A stretch of DNA of 64,000 nt from Pontixanthobacter sp. CEM42 (GCF_017812015.1 NZ_JADQTN010000001.1:1652501-1716500), one strand, 5' to 3'. Shown: positions 17,014 through 27,580, counted from the first letter of the stretch. Made by a program: numbers and translations. The notes: a model not told the origin generated them from the letters alone.

Positions 17014-18509
17014 CAACTGCCGCGCAACCAACGGGTGACGATCCGGGCGATATGGCCGCGCTCGCCAAAGGCGGGCGGACCAACATGTTCGGCTTCGTGT
17101 TGAGATTGGCCGCACGTATACCCTTCCTGTTTATCGCCGGACGGCTCTACGGGACCGAGGCGCTCGGCGTCTTTGCCTTCGCACTGGTCGTTATCGAGTT
17201 GGCTGCACTGGTTTGTTCACTTGGTGAGAAGCGCGGATTGGCACAACGTCTGACCGAGAGCGAAGAGCATCCATCCAATCTGGTGTTCGATGCGATGCTG
17301 GTCGCGGTGGTTCTTTCCGCAATCCCCGCGCTGATATTCTGGTTTGCGCCGATCACCATGTTCCCCAGCGGCCAGTTCAATGATCTCGACAAACTGATCG
17401 TCTGGGCCATTCCAGGATACGCGCTGACCGAGATTGTTCTCGCGGCGCAAGCCTATCGATATGACATCGCGACCACAGTCCGCGCTCGCGCCGTGGTCGA
17501 GCCATGGACGATTTCGATCATGGCCGGCGTGTTCTTCTACATCATTCCTGAGAGCGGCCTGACGATGGCCTATCTGGTCTCGATCTATACTGGCCTTGCA
17601 GTCGGCGTATGGTCGCTCCTGCGCACCTACGGCCTCCCTAAAGGTTGGCGGCCAACGCCAGCGCGCCACGCGAAGCTGGTCTGGCGTGCGCTGCCGCTAG
17701 TAACTGCCGATGCGGTTGAATGGGGCACGCGGCGGCTCGACATCTTCATTCTCGGCTGGTTTGCAGGGCCTGCAGCTGTCGGGATCTACTGGATGGCGCA
17801 GCAAATCGCGAGCCTGCCGCAGAAGCTCAAAACCAGTTTTGAGCCCGTGCTTGGTCCGGTTATTACCAAGAACCTGAAGACCAAGAATTACGGCGCTATT
17901 GCGCGGCAGGTTTGCCAAGTTGGCTTCTGGATACTCGCAGCACAGGCGGGCATCGCGCTGGCGCTCGGAGTACCGGGCGAAGCAGTTATGGGTCTGACCG
18001 GACCAGACTTTGTCGGCGGAACCGGCGCGCTAGCATTCCTGCTGGCGGCGGAGGTGGTCGCGGCAACCGCAGTCGTGGCCGAGGCGGTGCTGGTCTATGT
18101 CGCGCGGGTACGTAATCTGTGGTTGTCCATCGGCACTATCGCGTTGCAAGCGGTGCTGACGGTCGCGCTAATCCAGCTGGTCGTGCATCTCGGCTATGGA
18201 GAGCCATTCAAAGCAGCCGCAGCCGCAGCGGCACTGATGATCGCACTGGGCACGGCATCACTCGTCAAAGCATGGTTCCTCTCGCGGATACTCGGTCACC
18301 CAATCAACAATTGGCGCTGGGCGTTGGTGTGGGCGACTGGCCCCGCTGTCGTGGTCGGCTTCCTTGCGACGATGCTACCCGAATGGGCCGAGCTGATCTT
18401 CGGAATCCCGGCGATTCTGCTGACGTATGGCTGGATCATCTGGCACAAAGGCTTTGGCGAAGACGACCGCGTTCTATTCCGGAAGAACATGGCCAAGTCC
18501 GAAGAGTAA
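17010..18509 (+). CDS. Oligosaccharide flippase / polysaccharide biosynthesis membrane protein
   Basis: 499 residues with about 12-14 hydrophobic helices spread across the whole length and an N-terminal GGRTNMFGFVLRLAARIPFLFIAGRLYG typical of Wzx-like oligosaccharide flippases (MOP superfamily). Such proteins move lipid-linked sugar units across the inner membrane. The GTG start overlaps the gpsA stop. No glycosyltransferases are adjacent, so the glycan is unknown. Other MOP members (MATE exporters, MurJ) are less likely from the N-terminal pattern. Confidence 0.75.
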   Translation: MTTAAQPTGDDPGDMAALAKGGRTNMFGFVLRLAARIPFLFIAGRLYGTEALGVFAFALVVIELAALVCSLGEKRGLAQRLTESEEHPSNLVFDAMLVAVVLSAIPALIFWFAPITMFPSGQFNDLDKLIVWAIPGYALTEIVLAAQAYRYDIATTVRARAVVEPWTISIMAGVFFYIIPESGLTMAYLVSIYTGLAVGVWSLLRTYGLPKGWRPTPARHAKLVWRALPLVTADAVEWGTRRLDIFILGWFAGPAAVGIYWMAQQIASLPQKLKTSFEPVLGPVITKNLKTKNYGAIARQVCQVGFWILAAQAGIALALGVPGEAVMGLTGPDFVGGTGALAFLLAAEVVAATAVVAEAVLVYVARVRNLWLSIGTIALQAVLTVALIQLVVHLGYGEPFKAAAAAAALMIALGTASLVKAWFLSRILGHPINNWRWALVWATGPAVVVGFLATMLPEWAELIFGIPAILLTYGWIIWHKGFGEDDRVLFRKNMAKSEE

Positions 18510-18642
18510 ATCTGCCGCACTTGCTACGGTTTTGCCGGCGCTACTCGGTAATATGACCGTTTCCTTGCAATGCCATTCAGAGGCCGTTCACTGCCCGAGG
18601 CGATCTTATGTGATCACTAGGGACTGAAGCGGAGGGGACCCC

Positions 18643-20409
18643 ATGCGTTTTACAAAAACGATCATCACCACAACATCTGTTGTACTTTTGGCCGGGTGCG
18701 CGACTGCGCCAAATGACGGCTATAAATCGGCAAGTGATGACACCGCAGCAAGCCCGGCCCCTGTACCGTTGCCGCCAGTTGTCGCTCCGCCGCCGCCTAT
18801 AGTGGCACCGGCACCCACGGCAAGGACGGGCGCTGTCAGGGAATCTGAAGCTATCGTCGTGACCGGGACGCGCGTTCAACGGCAATCTTTCCACAGCATT
18901 GCACCGCTTGCTGTCGTAGACGCCAGTGAAGTGCCGCCATCACAGGCAACCAAAGGCTTGCGTTACGTACCGCCGGTGATTGTCCCACAAGACCCAGGCC
19001 GCGAGAGATATGATGGAAAGGAAGTTTCCCCTGTCAAACTGGTCGCGACTGACCCGCTATCCACTTTCTCGGTCGATGTGGATACTGGCGCCTACGCCAA
19101 TGCACGCCGCTTCCTGACACAAGGTCAGATGCCGCCTCGCGATGCCGTGCGAACCGAGGAAATGATCAACTATTTCCGGTACGACTATGACCGTCCATCC
19201 AGCCGCGATGTTCCCTTCAGCGTAAACACCGATGTCGCGATCACCCCATGGAACAACAATACGCGGCTGCTGCGGATTGGCTTGCGCGGATATGACCTTC
19301 CCCAATCCGAACGACCGCCAGCCAACCTCGTATTTCTCATGGATGTGTCAGGCTCTATGCGCAGCGCCGATAAATTGCCGCTCGTGAAGACCGCACTCAA
19401 AGGCCTCGCGGGCGAGCTGTCACCACACGATAAGGTATCAATCGTAGTCTACGCTGGCGCAGCGGGACTGGTGCTGCAACCGACCAGTGACGAGCGCGAA
19501 ATCAGGCAAGCATTGGACAAGCTCTCAGCTGGCGGCTCTACCGCTGGTGGCGCAGGAATTGAGCTCGCTTATCAGATCGCTGAAGACAATATGGTCAAAG
19601 GCGGCGTCAACCGCGTCATTCTGGCGACCGACGGCGACTTCAATGTCGGCCTGCGCGACCAGAAGCAGCTAATCGAACTGATCGAGAGGAAGCGCGACAG
19701 CGGTATCACACTCACCACTCTCGGCTTTGGTACTGGCAATTACAACGAAGCGATGATGGAACAGATCGCCAATCACGGTAACGGCAATTATGCCTATATC
19801 GACAGCGCTCTGGAAGCCAAAAAAGTACTGGGAGACGAGATGTCTTCGACCCTCTTCACCATCGCAAAAGATGTGAAAATACAAGTCGAGTTCAACGCCG
19901 AAGTGGTCAGCCAATACCGTCTAATCGGATATGAGAACCGCGCGCTACGCAACGAAGACTTTGACAACGATCGCGTCGATGCAGGCGATATCGGCGCAGG
20001 ACATCAGGTTACCGCAATCTACGAAGTGGTTCCTGCCGGTGCAAAAGGCTGGGTCGGTCCGCGCCGCTATGACCGAACAAGCGCCGGTGCTGGCGCGGCT
20101 GAGAATCGCTTGGCCGAGGCCGCCTATATCAAGCTGCGCTACAAAATGCCCGACGGCAAAACATCGAAACTGATCGACACAATCGTGCCTTCGATTGCAA
20201 TGCGCAATGCACGCGCTCCCCGCGGCGACTTTGCCTTTGCGACGGCAGTCGCTGCATTCGGGCAGAAGCTCCGAAAGGACGATCTGCTGGGCGACTATGA
20301 CTTTAACGATATCGAAAAGCTGGCAGGCAATCAGAGCGATTTCTGGCGGCAGGAATTCAAGCGCCTGACCGACGTCGCGGACAGCATGGACAGCCAATTG
20401 GGCGGATAG
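18643..20409 (+). CDS. VWA-domain lipoprotein (YfbK-like)
   Basis: 588 residues. It has a lipoprotein signal peptide with lipobox LAGC (Cys19) and then a Pro/Ala-rich linker containing IVVTGTRV, a string typical of TonB-receptor N-termini. Next is the VWA N-terminal region (STFSVDVDTGAYANARRFL). A von Willebrand A domain follows with the MIDAS motif DVSGSM near residue 235 and a C-terminal DUF3520-type domain. Expected at the cell envelope; the ligand is unknown. It is preceded by GGAGGGG a few bases before the ATG. The downstream OmpA-like gene starts 49 bp later on the same strand. Confidence 0.85.
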   Translation: MRFTKTIITTTSVVLLAGCATAPNDGYKSASDDTAASPAPVPLPPVVAPPPPIVAPAPTARTGAVRESEAIVVTGTRVQRQSFHSIAPLAVVDASEVPPSQATKGLRYVPPVIVPQDPGRERYDGKEVSPVKLVATDPLSTFSVDVDTGAYANARRFLTQGQMPPRDAVRTEEMINYFRYDYDRPSSRDVPFSVNTDVAITPWNNNTRLLRIGLRGYDLPQSERPPANLVFLMDVSGSMRSADKLPLVKTALKGLAGELSPHDKVSIVVYAGAAGLVLQPTSDEREIRQALDKLSAGGSTAGGAGIELAYQIAEDNMVKGGVNRVILATDGDFNVGLRDQKQLIELIERKRDSGITLTTLGFGTGNYNEAMMEQIANHGNGNYAYIDSALEAKKVLGDEMSSTLFTIAKDVKIQVEFNAEVVSQYRLIGYENRALRNEDFDNDRVDAGDIGAGHQVTAIYEVVPAGAKGWVGPRRYDRTSAGAGAAENRLAEAAYIKLRYKMPDGKTSKLIDTIVPSIAMRNARAPRGDFAFATAVAAFGQKLRKDDLLGDYDFNDIEKLAGNQSDFWRQEFKRLTDVADSMDSQLGG

Positions 20410-20458
20410 AACACCGCAGGCTCTTTTCGGCAGCGTCGGGCATGGCTAAGGACACACC

Positions 20459-21199
20459 ATGCCCGTTCGCCCTACCATTGCTATCGCCGCCGGAGGCCTA
20501 ACATGCGCTGCCCTGGCATTTGTCGGGTCGGCATGGACCGCGGATACATTTGCATCAAAATTGTCGGAACGCGCAGCGGCAGCGGCAACCGAAGCGGGCG
20601 CGCCTGATGTTTCCGCCGATTTCACCGCCATCAATGGCTGGCCTTCGCGCCACCCGCTGCTTGGCGGAGGCGAAGGGCTCGATGAACAATCCCGCGCTAA
20701 CGCGGCGCAAGCCATCGCTGAAATTCCCGGTGTCGGCGGAATTCGCTGGTCTGACGGGACGATGGCCGCAGAAAGCGGCGCGGTTCCGCTCAAGCCGATG
20801 CATTGTCAGGAGGATGTCGAGGCGCTGCTGCGCGCGCGCACTGTGCGTTTCGAGGAATCGTCCAGCGCCATGGATACTGCCAGCCGTGAATTGCTGGACG
20901 AGGTAGAAGCGGCCCTGCGCCCTTGCCTCGGGTCCATCATCGCAATTACCGGCCACACGGATAATTCCGGACCCGAACCAGGCAACTTGGCCCTGTCGAG
21001 GGAGCGTGCGAACGCAGTGCGCGATGCCCTAATTAGTCGCGGGATACCGGCTGATGGGCTGCGGGCCATAGGGCATGGATCGAGCAAACCGGTCGACGGT
21101 CTTGATCCTGCCGACCCCGCCAACCGCCGGATTGAATTCTCGGTCATCGCGACAGAGCCGCTTGCTCCGACTCCCGTCGACACACCGGGAGCCCGCTGA
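20459..21199 (+). CDS. OmpA-like peptidoglycan-binding protein
   Basis: 246 residues. An N-terminal hydrophobic signal/anchor (residues 6-28) precedes a BON-like region (about 30-110) and a C-terminal OmpA domain: TGHTDNSGPEPGNLALSRERANAVRDAL and NRRIEFSV carry the Asp and Arg that bind diaminopimelate. It probably tethers the envelope to peptidoglycan. It heads a small same-strand group with the next two membrane proteins, spaced by one base or overlapping, which suggests one envelope-related operon. Confidence 0.8.
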   Translation: MPVRPTIAIAAGGLTCAALAFVGSAWTADTFASKLSERAAAAATEAGAPDVSADFTAINGWPSRHPLLGGGEGLDEQSRANAAQAIAEIPGVGGIRWSDGTMAAESGAVPLKPMHCQEDVEALLRARTVRFEESSSAMDTASRELLDEVEAALRPCLGSIIAITGHTDNSGPEPGNLALSRERANAVRDALISRGIPADGLRAIGHGSSKPVDGLDPADPANRRIEFSVIATEPLAPTPVDTPGAR

Positions 21200-21200
21200 G

Positions 21201-21329
21201 ATGCCAATATGGTTTGAATTGATCGTAATGACACTCGCCGCCTATGCCGTGGGACTGACCATTGGCTGGGCGCTGTGGGGGCGTGATCCAGCATCTGATA
21301 TCGATAGTGAGGAGGAAGCAGAGCAATGA
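21201..21329 (+). CDS. Small single-pass membrane protein (42 aa)
   Basis: A 42-codon gene starting 1 bp after the OmpA-like stop and overlapping the next gene by ATGA. One helix (about residues 4-26, FELIVMTLAAYAVGLTIGWALW) is followed by a very acidic tail (DPASDIDSEEEAEQ). The upstream in-frame extension belongs to the OmpA-like gene. The tight coupling on both sides is the main support that it is real. Function unknown. Confidence 0.65.
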   Translation: MPIWFELIVMTLAAYAVGLTIGWALWGRDPASDIDSEEEAEQ

Positions 21330-21826
21330 TGGAACTGGCGCAGGCCAACTGGCCGCTTTTGGTGGCCGCTTTGGTCATCGGCCTATTGGTCGCTTGGTGG
21401 ATATTCGTCGCGATGCGGCGAACGAAAGTGGATACCGATACGTCGGATGTTCTGGACGAAGGCAAAGGTCCAGCGAACCGCAATCAAGCGCTGATTGACG
21501 CGCCTGCAGCTGCTGAAGCCCCGCCGGCGGTGCCTGAACCAACTGCGGCCGCGGCCGAACCGGCAAAGGTCGCGGCGGTGGAAAGTGAAGCCGATGACCT
21601 GACGCGCATCAAAGGCGTTGGGCCGAAGCTAAAGACTCTTCTCATCTCACTCGGTGTGACAAAATTTGACCAGATCGCCAATTGGACCGATGCAGAGATC
21701 GACAATATTGACGCACAGCTTGGTCGGTTTGAAGGCCGCATCCGCCGAGACAATTGGATGGATCAAGCGAAGTTTCTAGCGGCTGACGATACTGCAGGAT
21801 ACGAAGACAAATTCGGCAAGCTGTAA
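21326..21826 (+). CDS. Membrane-anchored helix-hairpin-helix protein
   Basis: 166 residues. An N-terminal helix (about 8-29, WPLLVAALVIGLLVAWWIFVAM) is followed by an Ala/Pro/Glu-rich linker and a C-terminal helix-hairpin-helix segment, LTRIKGVGPKLKTLLISLGVTKFDQIANW. That segment resembles domains annotated in ribosomal L21-like and NADH:ubiquinone-oxidoreductase-associated small proteins of alphaproteobacteria. The HxH fold usually contacts nucleic acid or protein; here it would be tethered to the membrane. Co-transcribed with the 42-residue protein. Confidence 0.7.
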   Translation: MMELAQANWPLLVAALVIGLLVAWWIFVAMRRTKVDTDTSDVLDEGKGPANRNQALIDAPAAAEAPPAVPEPTAAAAEPAKVAAVESEADDLTRIKGVGPKLKTLLISLGVTKFDQIANWTDAEIDNIDAQLGRFEGRIRRDNWMDQAKFLAADDTAGYEDKFGKL

Positions 21827-21847
21827 GCGAATTCAGGAGAACATTGA

Positions 21848-23800
21848 GTGACTGAAGAACTTTTTCCGGTTCCGTCCGAATGGGCCGAAAGCGCGCTTAT
21901 CGACAACGCGACATATCTGGAAAAGTACCAGCGCTCTATCGATGATCCCGATGGGTTTTGGAGAGACGAAGCGCAGCGGATCGACTGGATTGAGCCGTTC
22001 CACACGGTCAAAGACACGTCCTATGACCAAGCCGACTTTCACATCAAATGGTTCGAAGGCGGGAAACTCAATATCGCCGCTAATGCGCTCGATCGGCATC
22101 TCGCCGAACGCGGCGATCAGATCGCGATTATCTGGGAACCAGATGATCCCTCAACACAGGGCCGCACGCTAACCTACCGCGAATTGCATGCCGAGGTTTG
22201 CCGTTTTGCCAATGTGCTGAAAGCCAATGGCGTCAACAAGGGTGACCGTGTCACAATCTATCTACCGATGGTGCCCGAAGCCGCTATTGCGATGCTGGCC
22301 TGCGCGCGGATCGGCGCGGTGCACTCGGTTGTCTTCGCTGGCTTTAGCCCAGACGCGTTGGCGGGCCGGATTGAAGATTGCCAATCCAGCATCGTACTCA
22401 CCGCCGATGAAGGCCTGCGAGGAGGCAAGCCGATCCCGCTCAAAGCCAATGTCGATGCGGCGTGCGAGAAAGTATCGGTCGATACCGTAATCATGCTCCG
22501 GCACACGCGCGCAGACGTCCCCTTTGTCGAAGGCCGTGATATTGATTGGGCTGAGGCGATGGGTGCTGCCTCGCCGGATTGCCCGGCAGAGGTGATGGAT
22601 GCGGAAGATCCACTGTTCATTCTCTACACATCAGGTTCCACCGGGAAGCCTAAGGGTGTACTGCACACTACCGGCGGCTATGCTGTGTGGACCAGCATGA
22701 CGCAGGAATATGTGTTCGATTATCAGCCTAAGGCAGATGGTTCGATGCCGGTCTATTGGTGCGCCGCCGATGTTGGTTGGGTCACTGGACACAGCTACGT
22801 CGTCTACGCTCCGCTAATCAACGGCGCGACGCAGGTGATGTTTGAAGGCGTGCCGAACTTCCCCGACCATTCGCGGTTCTGGAATGTCATCGACAAGCAC
22901 CAGGTCGAGATATTCTACGCTGCGCCGACAGCGCTGCGCGCCCTTATGCGCGAAGGAGACGAATACGTCACCAAAACCAGCCGCAAGAGCCTGCGTCTAC
23001 TCGGATCAGTCGGAGAGCCGATCAACCCCGAAGCATGGGACTGGTATCACCGCGTAGTCGGCGACCGGCGCTGCCCAATCGTCGATACGTGGTGGCAAAC
23101 CGAAACTGGCGCGGCAATGATTACGCCGATGCCCGGAGCAAATGCTCTCAAACCCGGTAGCGCGACCCGCCCTATGTTCGGCGTAAAGCCCGCTATTCTC
23201 GATCCAGAGAAAGGGACCGTGCTCGACGGCGCAACGCAAGGCGCGCTGGTAATTACCGATAGCTGGCCCGGCCAAATGCGGACTGTGTATGGCGACCATC
23301 AACGCTTCTTCGACACCTATTTCAGCCAATATCCGGGATACTACTTCACCGGCGATGGCTGCCGCCGTGACGAGGATGACTATTACTGGATCACCGGACG
23401 GATTGACGATGTTATCAATGTCTCCGGACATCGCATGGGCACCGCCGAGGTTGAAAGCGCCTTGGTCGCGCATGAACTCGTATCCGAAGCCGCCGTCGTT
23501 GGCATGCCGCACGACATTAAGGGTCAAGGCATCTACGCCTATGTCACGACCAATGCGGGAGTTGAGGATAGCGACGACCTGCGCGCGGAGCTGGTCAAAT
23601 GGGTTCGCAAGGAAATCGGCCCTATAGCGACACCCGATGTCCTGCAATTCGCCCCCGGCTTGCCCAAGACCCGCAGCGGCAAGATTATGCGACGTATTCT
23701 GCGCAAGATCGCCGAGAACGACACAAGCAATCTGGGCGACACTTCAACGCTCGCTGATCCATCGGTGGTCGATGACTTGCTGGCGAACAGAGCGCAGTGA
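21848..23800 (+). CDS. acs: Acetate--CoA ligase
   Basis: 650 residues, the usual length for acetyl-CoA synthetase. It starts at GTG behind CAGGAGA. The adenylation motif [11 protein letters not shown] is near residue 260, WWQTETG near residue 417 and the C-terminal acetylatable lysine motif [11 protein letters not shown] near residue 610. It activates acetate to acetyl-CoA through acetyl-AMP. The next gene, a CoA-ester lyase, starts inside its stop codon. Confidence 0.95.
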   Translation: MTEELFPVPSEWAESALIDNATYLEKYQRSIDDPDGFWRDEAQRIDWIEPFHTVKDTSYDQADFHIKWFEGGKLNIAANALDRHLAERGDQIAIIWEPDDPSTQGRTLTYRELHAEVCRFANVLKANGVNKGDRVTIYLPMVPEAAIAMLACARIGAVHSVVFAGFSPDALAGRIEDCQSSIVLTADEGLRGGKPIPLKANVDAACEKVSVDTVIMLRHTRADVPFVEGRDIDWAEAMGAASPDCPAEVMDAEDPLFILYTSGSTGKPKGVLHTTGGYAVWTSMTQEYVFDYQPKADGSMPVYWCAADVGWVTGHSYVVYAPLINGATQVMFEGVPNFPDHSRFWNVIDKHQVEIFYAAPTALRALMREGDEYVTKTSRKSLRLLGSVGEPINPEAWDWYHRVVGDRRCPIVDTWWQTETGAAMITPMPGANALKPGSATRPMFGVKPAILDPEKGTVLDGATQGALVITDSWPGQMRTVYGDHQRFFDTYFSQYPGYYFTGDGCRRDEDDYYWITGRIDDVINVSGHRMGTAEVESALVAHELVSEAAVVGMPHDIKGQGIYAYVTTNAGVEDSDDLRAELVKWVRKEIGPIATPDVLQFAPGLPKTRSGKIMRRILRKIAENDTSNLGDTSTLADPSVVDDLLANRAQ

Positions 23801-24662
23801 CGGACAACATTCGCCCGCTCCGCAGTGCGCTTTATCTACCGGCCAACCGAGCCAGTGCAGTCGCGAAAGCGCGGCAGGCGGATTGTGATGCGGTTATCCT
23901 CGATCTTGAAGACGCGGTTGCGCCTGAAGCGAAAGCTGAGGCACGCGCGGCGGCGGTCGCGGCGGTCAATGACGGTGGATTCGGTCATCGTACACGGTCG
24001 TTCGCGTCAACGCGCTTGATACCGAATGGGGACCAGCCGATCTTGCTGCACTTTCCGGATGCCAGCCGCAGGCCGTGCTCGTCCCGAAGCTCTGCCATCC
24101 CGATGAAGCGGGCATTTATAGAGGGCAACTTGGCGGCGGGCCGGAATTATGGGCGATGCTCGAAACCTGTATTGCTTTCACCCAGCTGAGTCAGATTTCG
24201 GCGAAGGCTGCCGCAGCTAGGCTCACCACTTATGTTATGGGCACCAACGACCTCGCGCTGGAAATGCGGGCGAAGCTCGACACCAAGCGCGCGCCGTTTC
24301 AACCGATACTCACCCAAGCAGTCATCAATGCCCGCGCATACGGCCTCTCTGTCCTAGACGGGGTCTTCAACGATATCGCCGACGAGGACGGGCTGGCAGC
24401 ACAATGCCGGCAAGGCGCAGATATGGGTTTTGACGGGAAGACTCTGATCCACCCGAAACAGCTCTCGATTGCCAATGCGGCCTTCAGCCCTTCTGCTGAT
24501 GTGGTGGCCAAAGCACAATCGATCCGCGATGCATTTGCTCTGCCCGAAAATGCTGGAAAGGGCGTGATCAAAGTCGATGGCCGGATGACTGAAATTCTCC
24601 ATTTGCGCGAGGCCCAACGCACTCTCGCCCTGCATGCAGCAACACAGCGCAACACCCCTTGA
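23797..24662 (+). pseudogene. HpcH/HpaI (CitE-like) CoA-ester lyase, interrupted by a frameshift
   Basis: The gene begins at a GTG overlapping the acs stop. The first ~66 codons match the CitE-like start (RSALYLPANRASAVAKARQADCDAVILDLEDAV). The frame then shifts at about 23995-23998: after ACA-CG the homologous reading (VVRVNALDTEWGPADLAAL) continues in the next frame from 23997 to the TGA at 24662. One missing base explains it. The rest keeps family features (VLVPKLCHPDEAG, GTNDLALEMR, GFDGKTLIHPKQ). Intact relatives cleave L-malyl-CoA, citramalyl-CoA or similar esters. It could be a genuine pseudogene or a sequencing error; everything else in the gene looks functional. Confidence 0.8.
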
Positions 24663-24728
24663 TAAGACTGCACTTGCGGCGCAGGATGAGTCCTGCAAGA
24701 GGACGGAAAACTAGTTTCAGGAGTAACT

Positions 24729-25913
24729 ATGGCTGGCATGGTGCCATTTAACTGGGAAGATCCGTTCAATCTGGAATCCCAGCTGACCGAAGACGAACGC
24801 ATGATCCGCGATGCCGCGCATGGTTTCGCGCAAAGCGAATTGCAGCCGCGCGTTCAAGAGGCCTATCGCAACGAAACCAGCGCTCCCGAACTGTTCCCGC
24901 TTATGGGTCAGGCTGGCTTGCTGGGCGCGACCGTTCCCGAGCAATATGGCGGCGCAGATGCAAGCTATGTCGCTTATGGACTGATTGCCCGTGAAATTGA
25001 GCGTGTAGACTCTGGCTACCGCTCGATGGCATCAGTTCAATCCAGCCTCGTGATGTATCCTATCCAAGCCTACGGTTCGGAGGAGCAGCGACAAAAGTAC
25101 CTGCCCGGCCTAGCATCGGGCGAATTGATCGGTTGCTTCGGCCTGACCGAACCTGACGCCGGTTCCGACCCCGGGTCCATGCGGACATACGCGAAGAAAG
25201 ACGGCGACGGCTATTCGCTGTCGGGCGCGAAGACATGGATTTCGAACTCTCCCTTCGCTGATGTGTTCGTTGTGTGGGCAAAGAGCGAAGCGCATGGTGA
25301 TGGCATTCGCGGCTTTGTGCTGGAGAAAGGCATGGAAGGCCTCTCCGCGCCGAAGATTGAAGGCAAGCTTTCGCTCCGCGCATCGACCACCGGCATGATC
25401 ATGATGGACGAGGTCAAACTGCCTGCAAGTGCGCTTTTACCCGACGTGCAGGGCTTGAAAGGCCCATTCGGCTGCCTCAACCGCGCCCGCTACGGCATCA
25501 GCTGGGGCAGTATGGGTGCGGCAGAATTCTGCCTCCACGCCGCGCGCCAATATGGCCTTGATCGAAAGCAGTTCGGTCGCCCTCTCGCCAATACGCAGCT
25601 CTACCAAAAGAAACTCGCCGATATGATGAGCGATATTGGTTTGGGCCTACAAGCATCGCTGCAAGTCGGCCGTTTGATGGACAAGGGTGAGTTCGCGCCG
25701 GAAATGATTAGCATCGTCAAACGCAACAATGTCGGCAAAGCGCTCGATATCGCTCGCCAGGCCCGCGACATGCATGGCGGCAACGGCATCAGTGACGAAT
25801 ATCAAGTGATCCGCCATATGGTGAACCTCGAAACGGTGAACACTTATGAAGGCACGCACGATGTCCACGCGCTGATCCTTGGCCGCGCAATCACCGGGCT
25901 CGCTGCATTCTGA
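24729..25913 (+). CDS. gcdH: Acyl-CoA dehydrogenase, glutaryl-CoA dehydrogenase type
   Basis: 394 residues. The acyl-CoA dehydrogenase fold is clear: [14 protein letters not shown] and AKTWISNSP (FAD and substrate loops), RYGISWG, and [20 protein letters not shown] with the catalytic Glu. The start ([22 protein letters not shown]) and NTYEGTHD region match glutaryl-CoA dehydrogenase, which converts glutaryl-CoA to crotonyl-CoA in lysine/tryptophan breakdown. AGGAGT lies just upstream of the ATG. Adjacent to aromatic-amino-acid catabolic genes. Confidence 0.88.
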   Translation: MAGMVPFNWEDPFNLESQLTEDERMIRDAAHGFAQSELQPRVQEAYRNETSAPELFPLMGQAGLLGATVPEQYGGADASYVAYGLIAREIERVDSGYRSMASVQSSLVMYPIQAYGSEEQRQKYLPGLASGELIGCFGLTEPDAGSDPGSMRTYAKKDGDGYSLSGAKTWISNSPFADVFVVWAKSEAHGDGIRGFVLEKGMEGLSAPKIEGKLSLRASTTGMIMMDEVKLPASALLPDVQGLKGPFGCLNRARYGISWGSMGAAEFCLHAARQYGLDRKQFGRPLANTQLYQKKLADMMSDIGLGLQASLQVGRLMDKGEFAPEMISIVKRNNVGKALDIARQARDMHGGNGISDEYQVIRHMVNLETVNTYEGTHDVHALILGRAITGLAAF

Positions 25914-26566
25914 TGAAGCTTCATGGATATTATCGCAGCTCCACCAGCTATCGCCTGCGCATTGCGCTGGAGCTGAAAGGACTCGATTACGAGAATGTGC
26001 CAGTCAATCTGCTTGAAGGCGAGCAGAAGGGTGAAGCTTTCTCGAGCCGCAATCCATTTGCGACTGTCCCTATGCTGGAGGCCGGTGGCCGCGACCGTGC
26101 GCAGAGCATGGCATTGATCGAATGGCTGGATGAGGCCTATCCCGATGCGCCGTTGATGCCCTCTTCAGCAGAAGATCGTTATACCGCACGCGAACTCACC
26201 TACGCGATTGCAACCGAATTGCACGCGCCTCTCAACCTACCAGTGCTGAAATTTCTCAAAGAGGAATATGGGAAGTCGCAGGACGAGGTTGGCGAATGGT
26301 ATCGCCATTGGCTCGCAAAGACACTCGTTCCGGTCGAGGCGCGCTTGGCGCAGCTGGGTACCGGAGATTTCCTGTTCGATGGCCCGGGCATCCTTGAGGT
26401 CGTTCTTCTGCCGCAGCTCTATAATGCGCGGCGGTTCGATTATGATCTTCGGAACAGCCCGCATATGACACGCATTGAAACAGCATGCCTCGCTCTTGCG
26501 TCATTCCAGCGCGCGCACCCTGATAATCAACCCGACAATCCCGAGATTGGCCCAGAGAAAGTATAA
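25913..26566 (+). CDS. maiA: Maleylacetoacetate isomerase
   Basis: 217 residues. GST-zeta N-terminus LHGYYRSSTSYRLRIALELKGLDYENVPVNL with the SSxxxR glutathione-site motif, then NPFATVPMLE. The enzyme isomerises maleylacetoacetate to fumarylacetoacetate in tyrosine/homogentisate breakdown. The ATG overlaps the gcdH stop by one base (TGATG), and the FAH-family hydrolase that would act next is 3 bp downstream, which supports the assignment. Confidence 0.9.
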   Translation: MKLHGYYRSSTSYRLRIALELKGLDYENVPVNLLEGEQKGEAFSSRNPFATVPMLEAGGRDRAQSMALIEWLDEAYPDAPLMPSSAEDRYTARELTYAIATELHAPLNLPVLKFLKEEYGKSQDEVGEWYRHWLAKTLVPVEARLAQLGTGDFLFDGPGILEVVLLPQLYNARRFDYDLRNSPHMTRIETACLALASFQRAHPDNQPDNPEIGPEKV

Positions 26567-26569
26567 TCC

Positions 26570-27580
26570 ATGAAACTTGCAACGCTAAAAGACGGTACCC
26601 GCGACGGCAAGCTGGTAGTCGTGTCAAAGGATATCACGCGCTATTGCGCCGCGGATAACATCGCCCCGACAATGCAATACGCGCTCGACAATTGGGACGA
26701 GGTCTCGCCCAATCTGGAAGCGCTATACCGCGATGTTGAGCATCAGACTGTACCGTGTGAGCGCTTCCATGAAAATGACGCACATTCGCCGCTTCCCCGC
26801 GCCTATCAATGGGCCGATGGCAGCGCTTACATCAACCACGTCGAGCTGGTCCGCAAAGCACGCAATTCCGAAGTTCCAGAGAGTTTCTATTTCGACCCGC
26901 TAATGTACCAAGGAGGCAGCGACACATTCCTCGCACCGCGTGACGACATTCCTTTGGGCGACACAGCTTGGGGCTGCGACATGGAAGGCGAAGTCGCGGT
27001 CATTACCAATGATGTACCGATGGGCGTATCCGCAGAGGACGCCGCCGAACATATCAAACTGGTGATGCTGGTGAATGATGTATCGCTGCGCGGTCTGATT
27101 CCGGGTGAGTTGGCGAAAGGCTTCGGCTTCTTCCAGTCCAAACCCTCCAGTGCATTTTCTCCGGTAGCAATCACACCTGACGAGTTGGGTGACGCATGGC
27201 AGGACAGCCTGATCCATCTTCCGCTGTTAGTCGATTACAATCGCGAGCCCTTCGGCCGTGCCGAAGCAGGCGTCGACGCCACATTCAACCTAGCCCAGTT
27301 GGTCGCTCACGCCGCTAAGACTCGCAATCTCGCGGCCGGAGCGATTGTCGGCTCGGGTACCGTCTCCAACAAAGGCGGAGATGGCGGCCCTGGCAAACCA
27401 GTAAGCGAAGGCGGCGCAGGCTATAGCTGCATCGCCGAAATCCGGATGATCGAAACGATTTATGATGGCGGGGCCAAAACCCGCTTTATGCAGCCAGGCG
27501 ATACGGTGAAGATCGAGATGAAGGACAAGGACGGCCACACCATCTTCGGCGCGATCAAGCAGGAAGTTGTGCAGGCCTAA
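26570..27580 (+). CDS. Fumarylacetoacetate hydrolase family protein
   Basis: 336 residues. FAH-superfamily features include the metal-binding WGCDMEGEVAVI region, VMLVNDVSLRGLIPGELAKGFGFFQSKPS and SGTVSNKGGDGGPGKP. In this position it most likely hydrolyses fumarylacetoacetate to fumarate and acetoacetate after MaiA. It is shorter than animal-type FAH and belongs to the broader FAH family found in bacteria, so other diketo substrates are possible. Confidence 0.85.
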   Translation: MKLATLKDGTRDGKLVVVSKDITRYCAADNIAPTMQYALDNWDEVSPNLEALYRDVEHQTVPCERFHENDAHSPLPRAYQWADGSAYINHVELVRKARNSEVPESFYFDPLMYQGGSDTFLAPRDDIPLGDTAWGCDMEGEVAVITNDVPMGVSAEDAAEHIKLVMLVNDVSLRGLIPGELAKGFGFFQSKPSSAFSPVAITPDELGDAWQDSLIHLPLLVDYNREPFGRAEAGVDATFNLAQLVAHAAKTRNLAAGAIVGSGTVSNKGGDGGPGKPVSEGGAGYSCIAEIRMIETIYDGGAKTRFMQPGDTVKIEMKDKDGHTIFGAIKQEVVQA

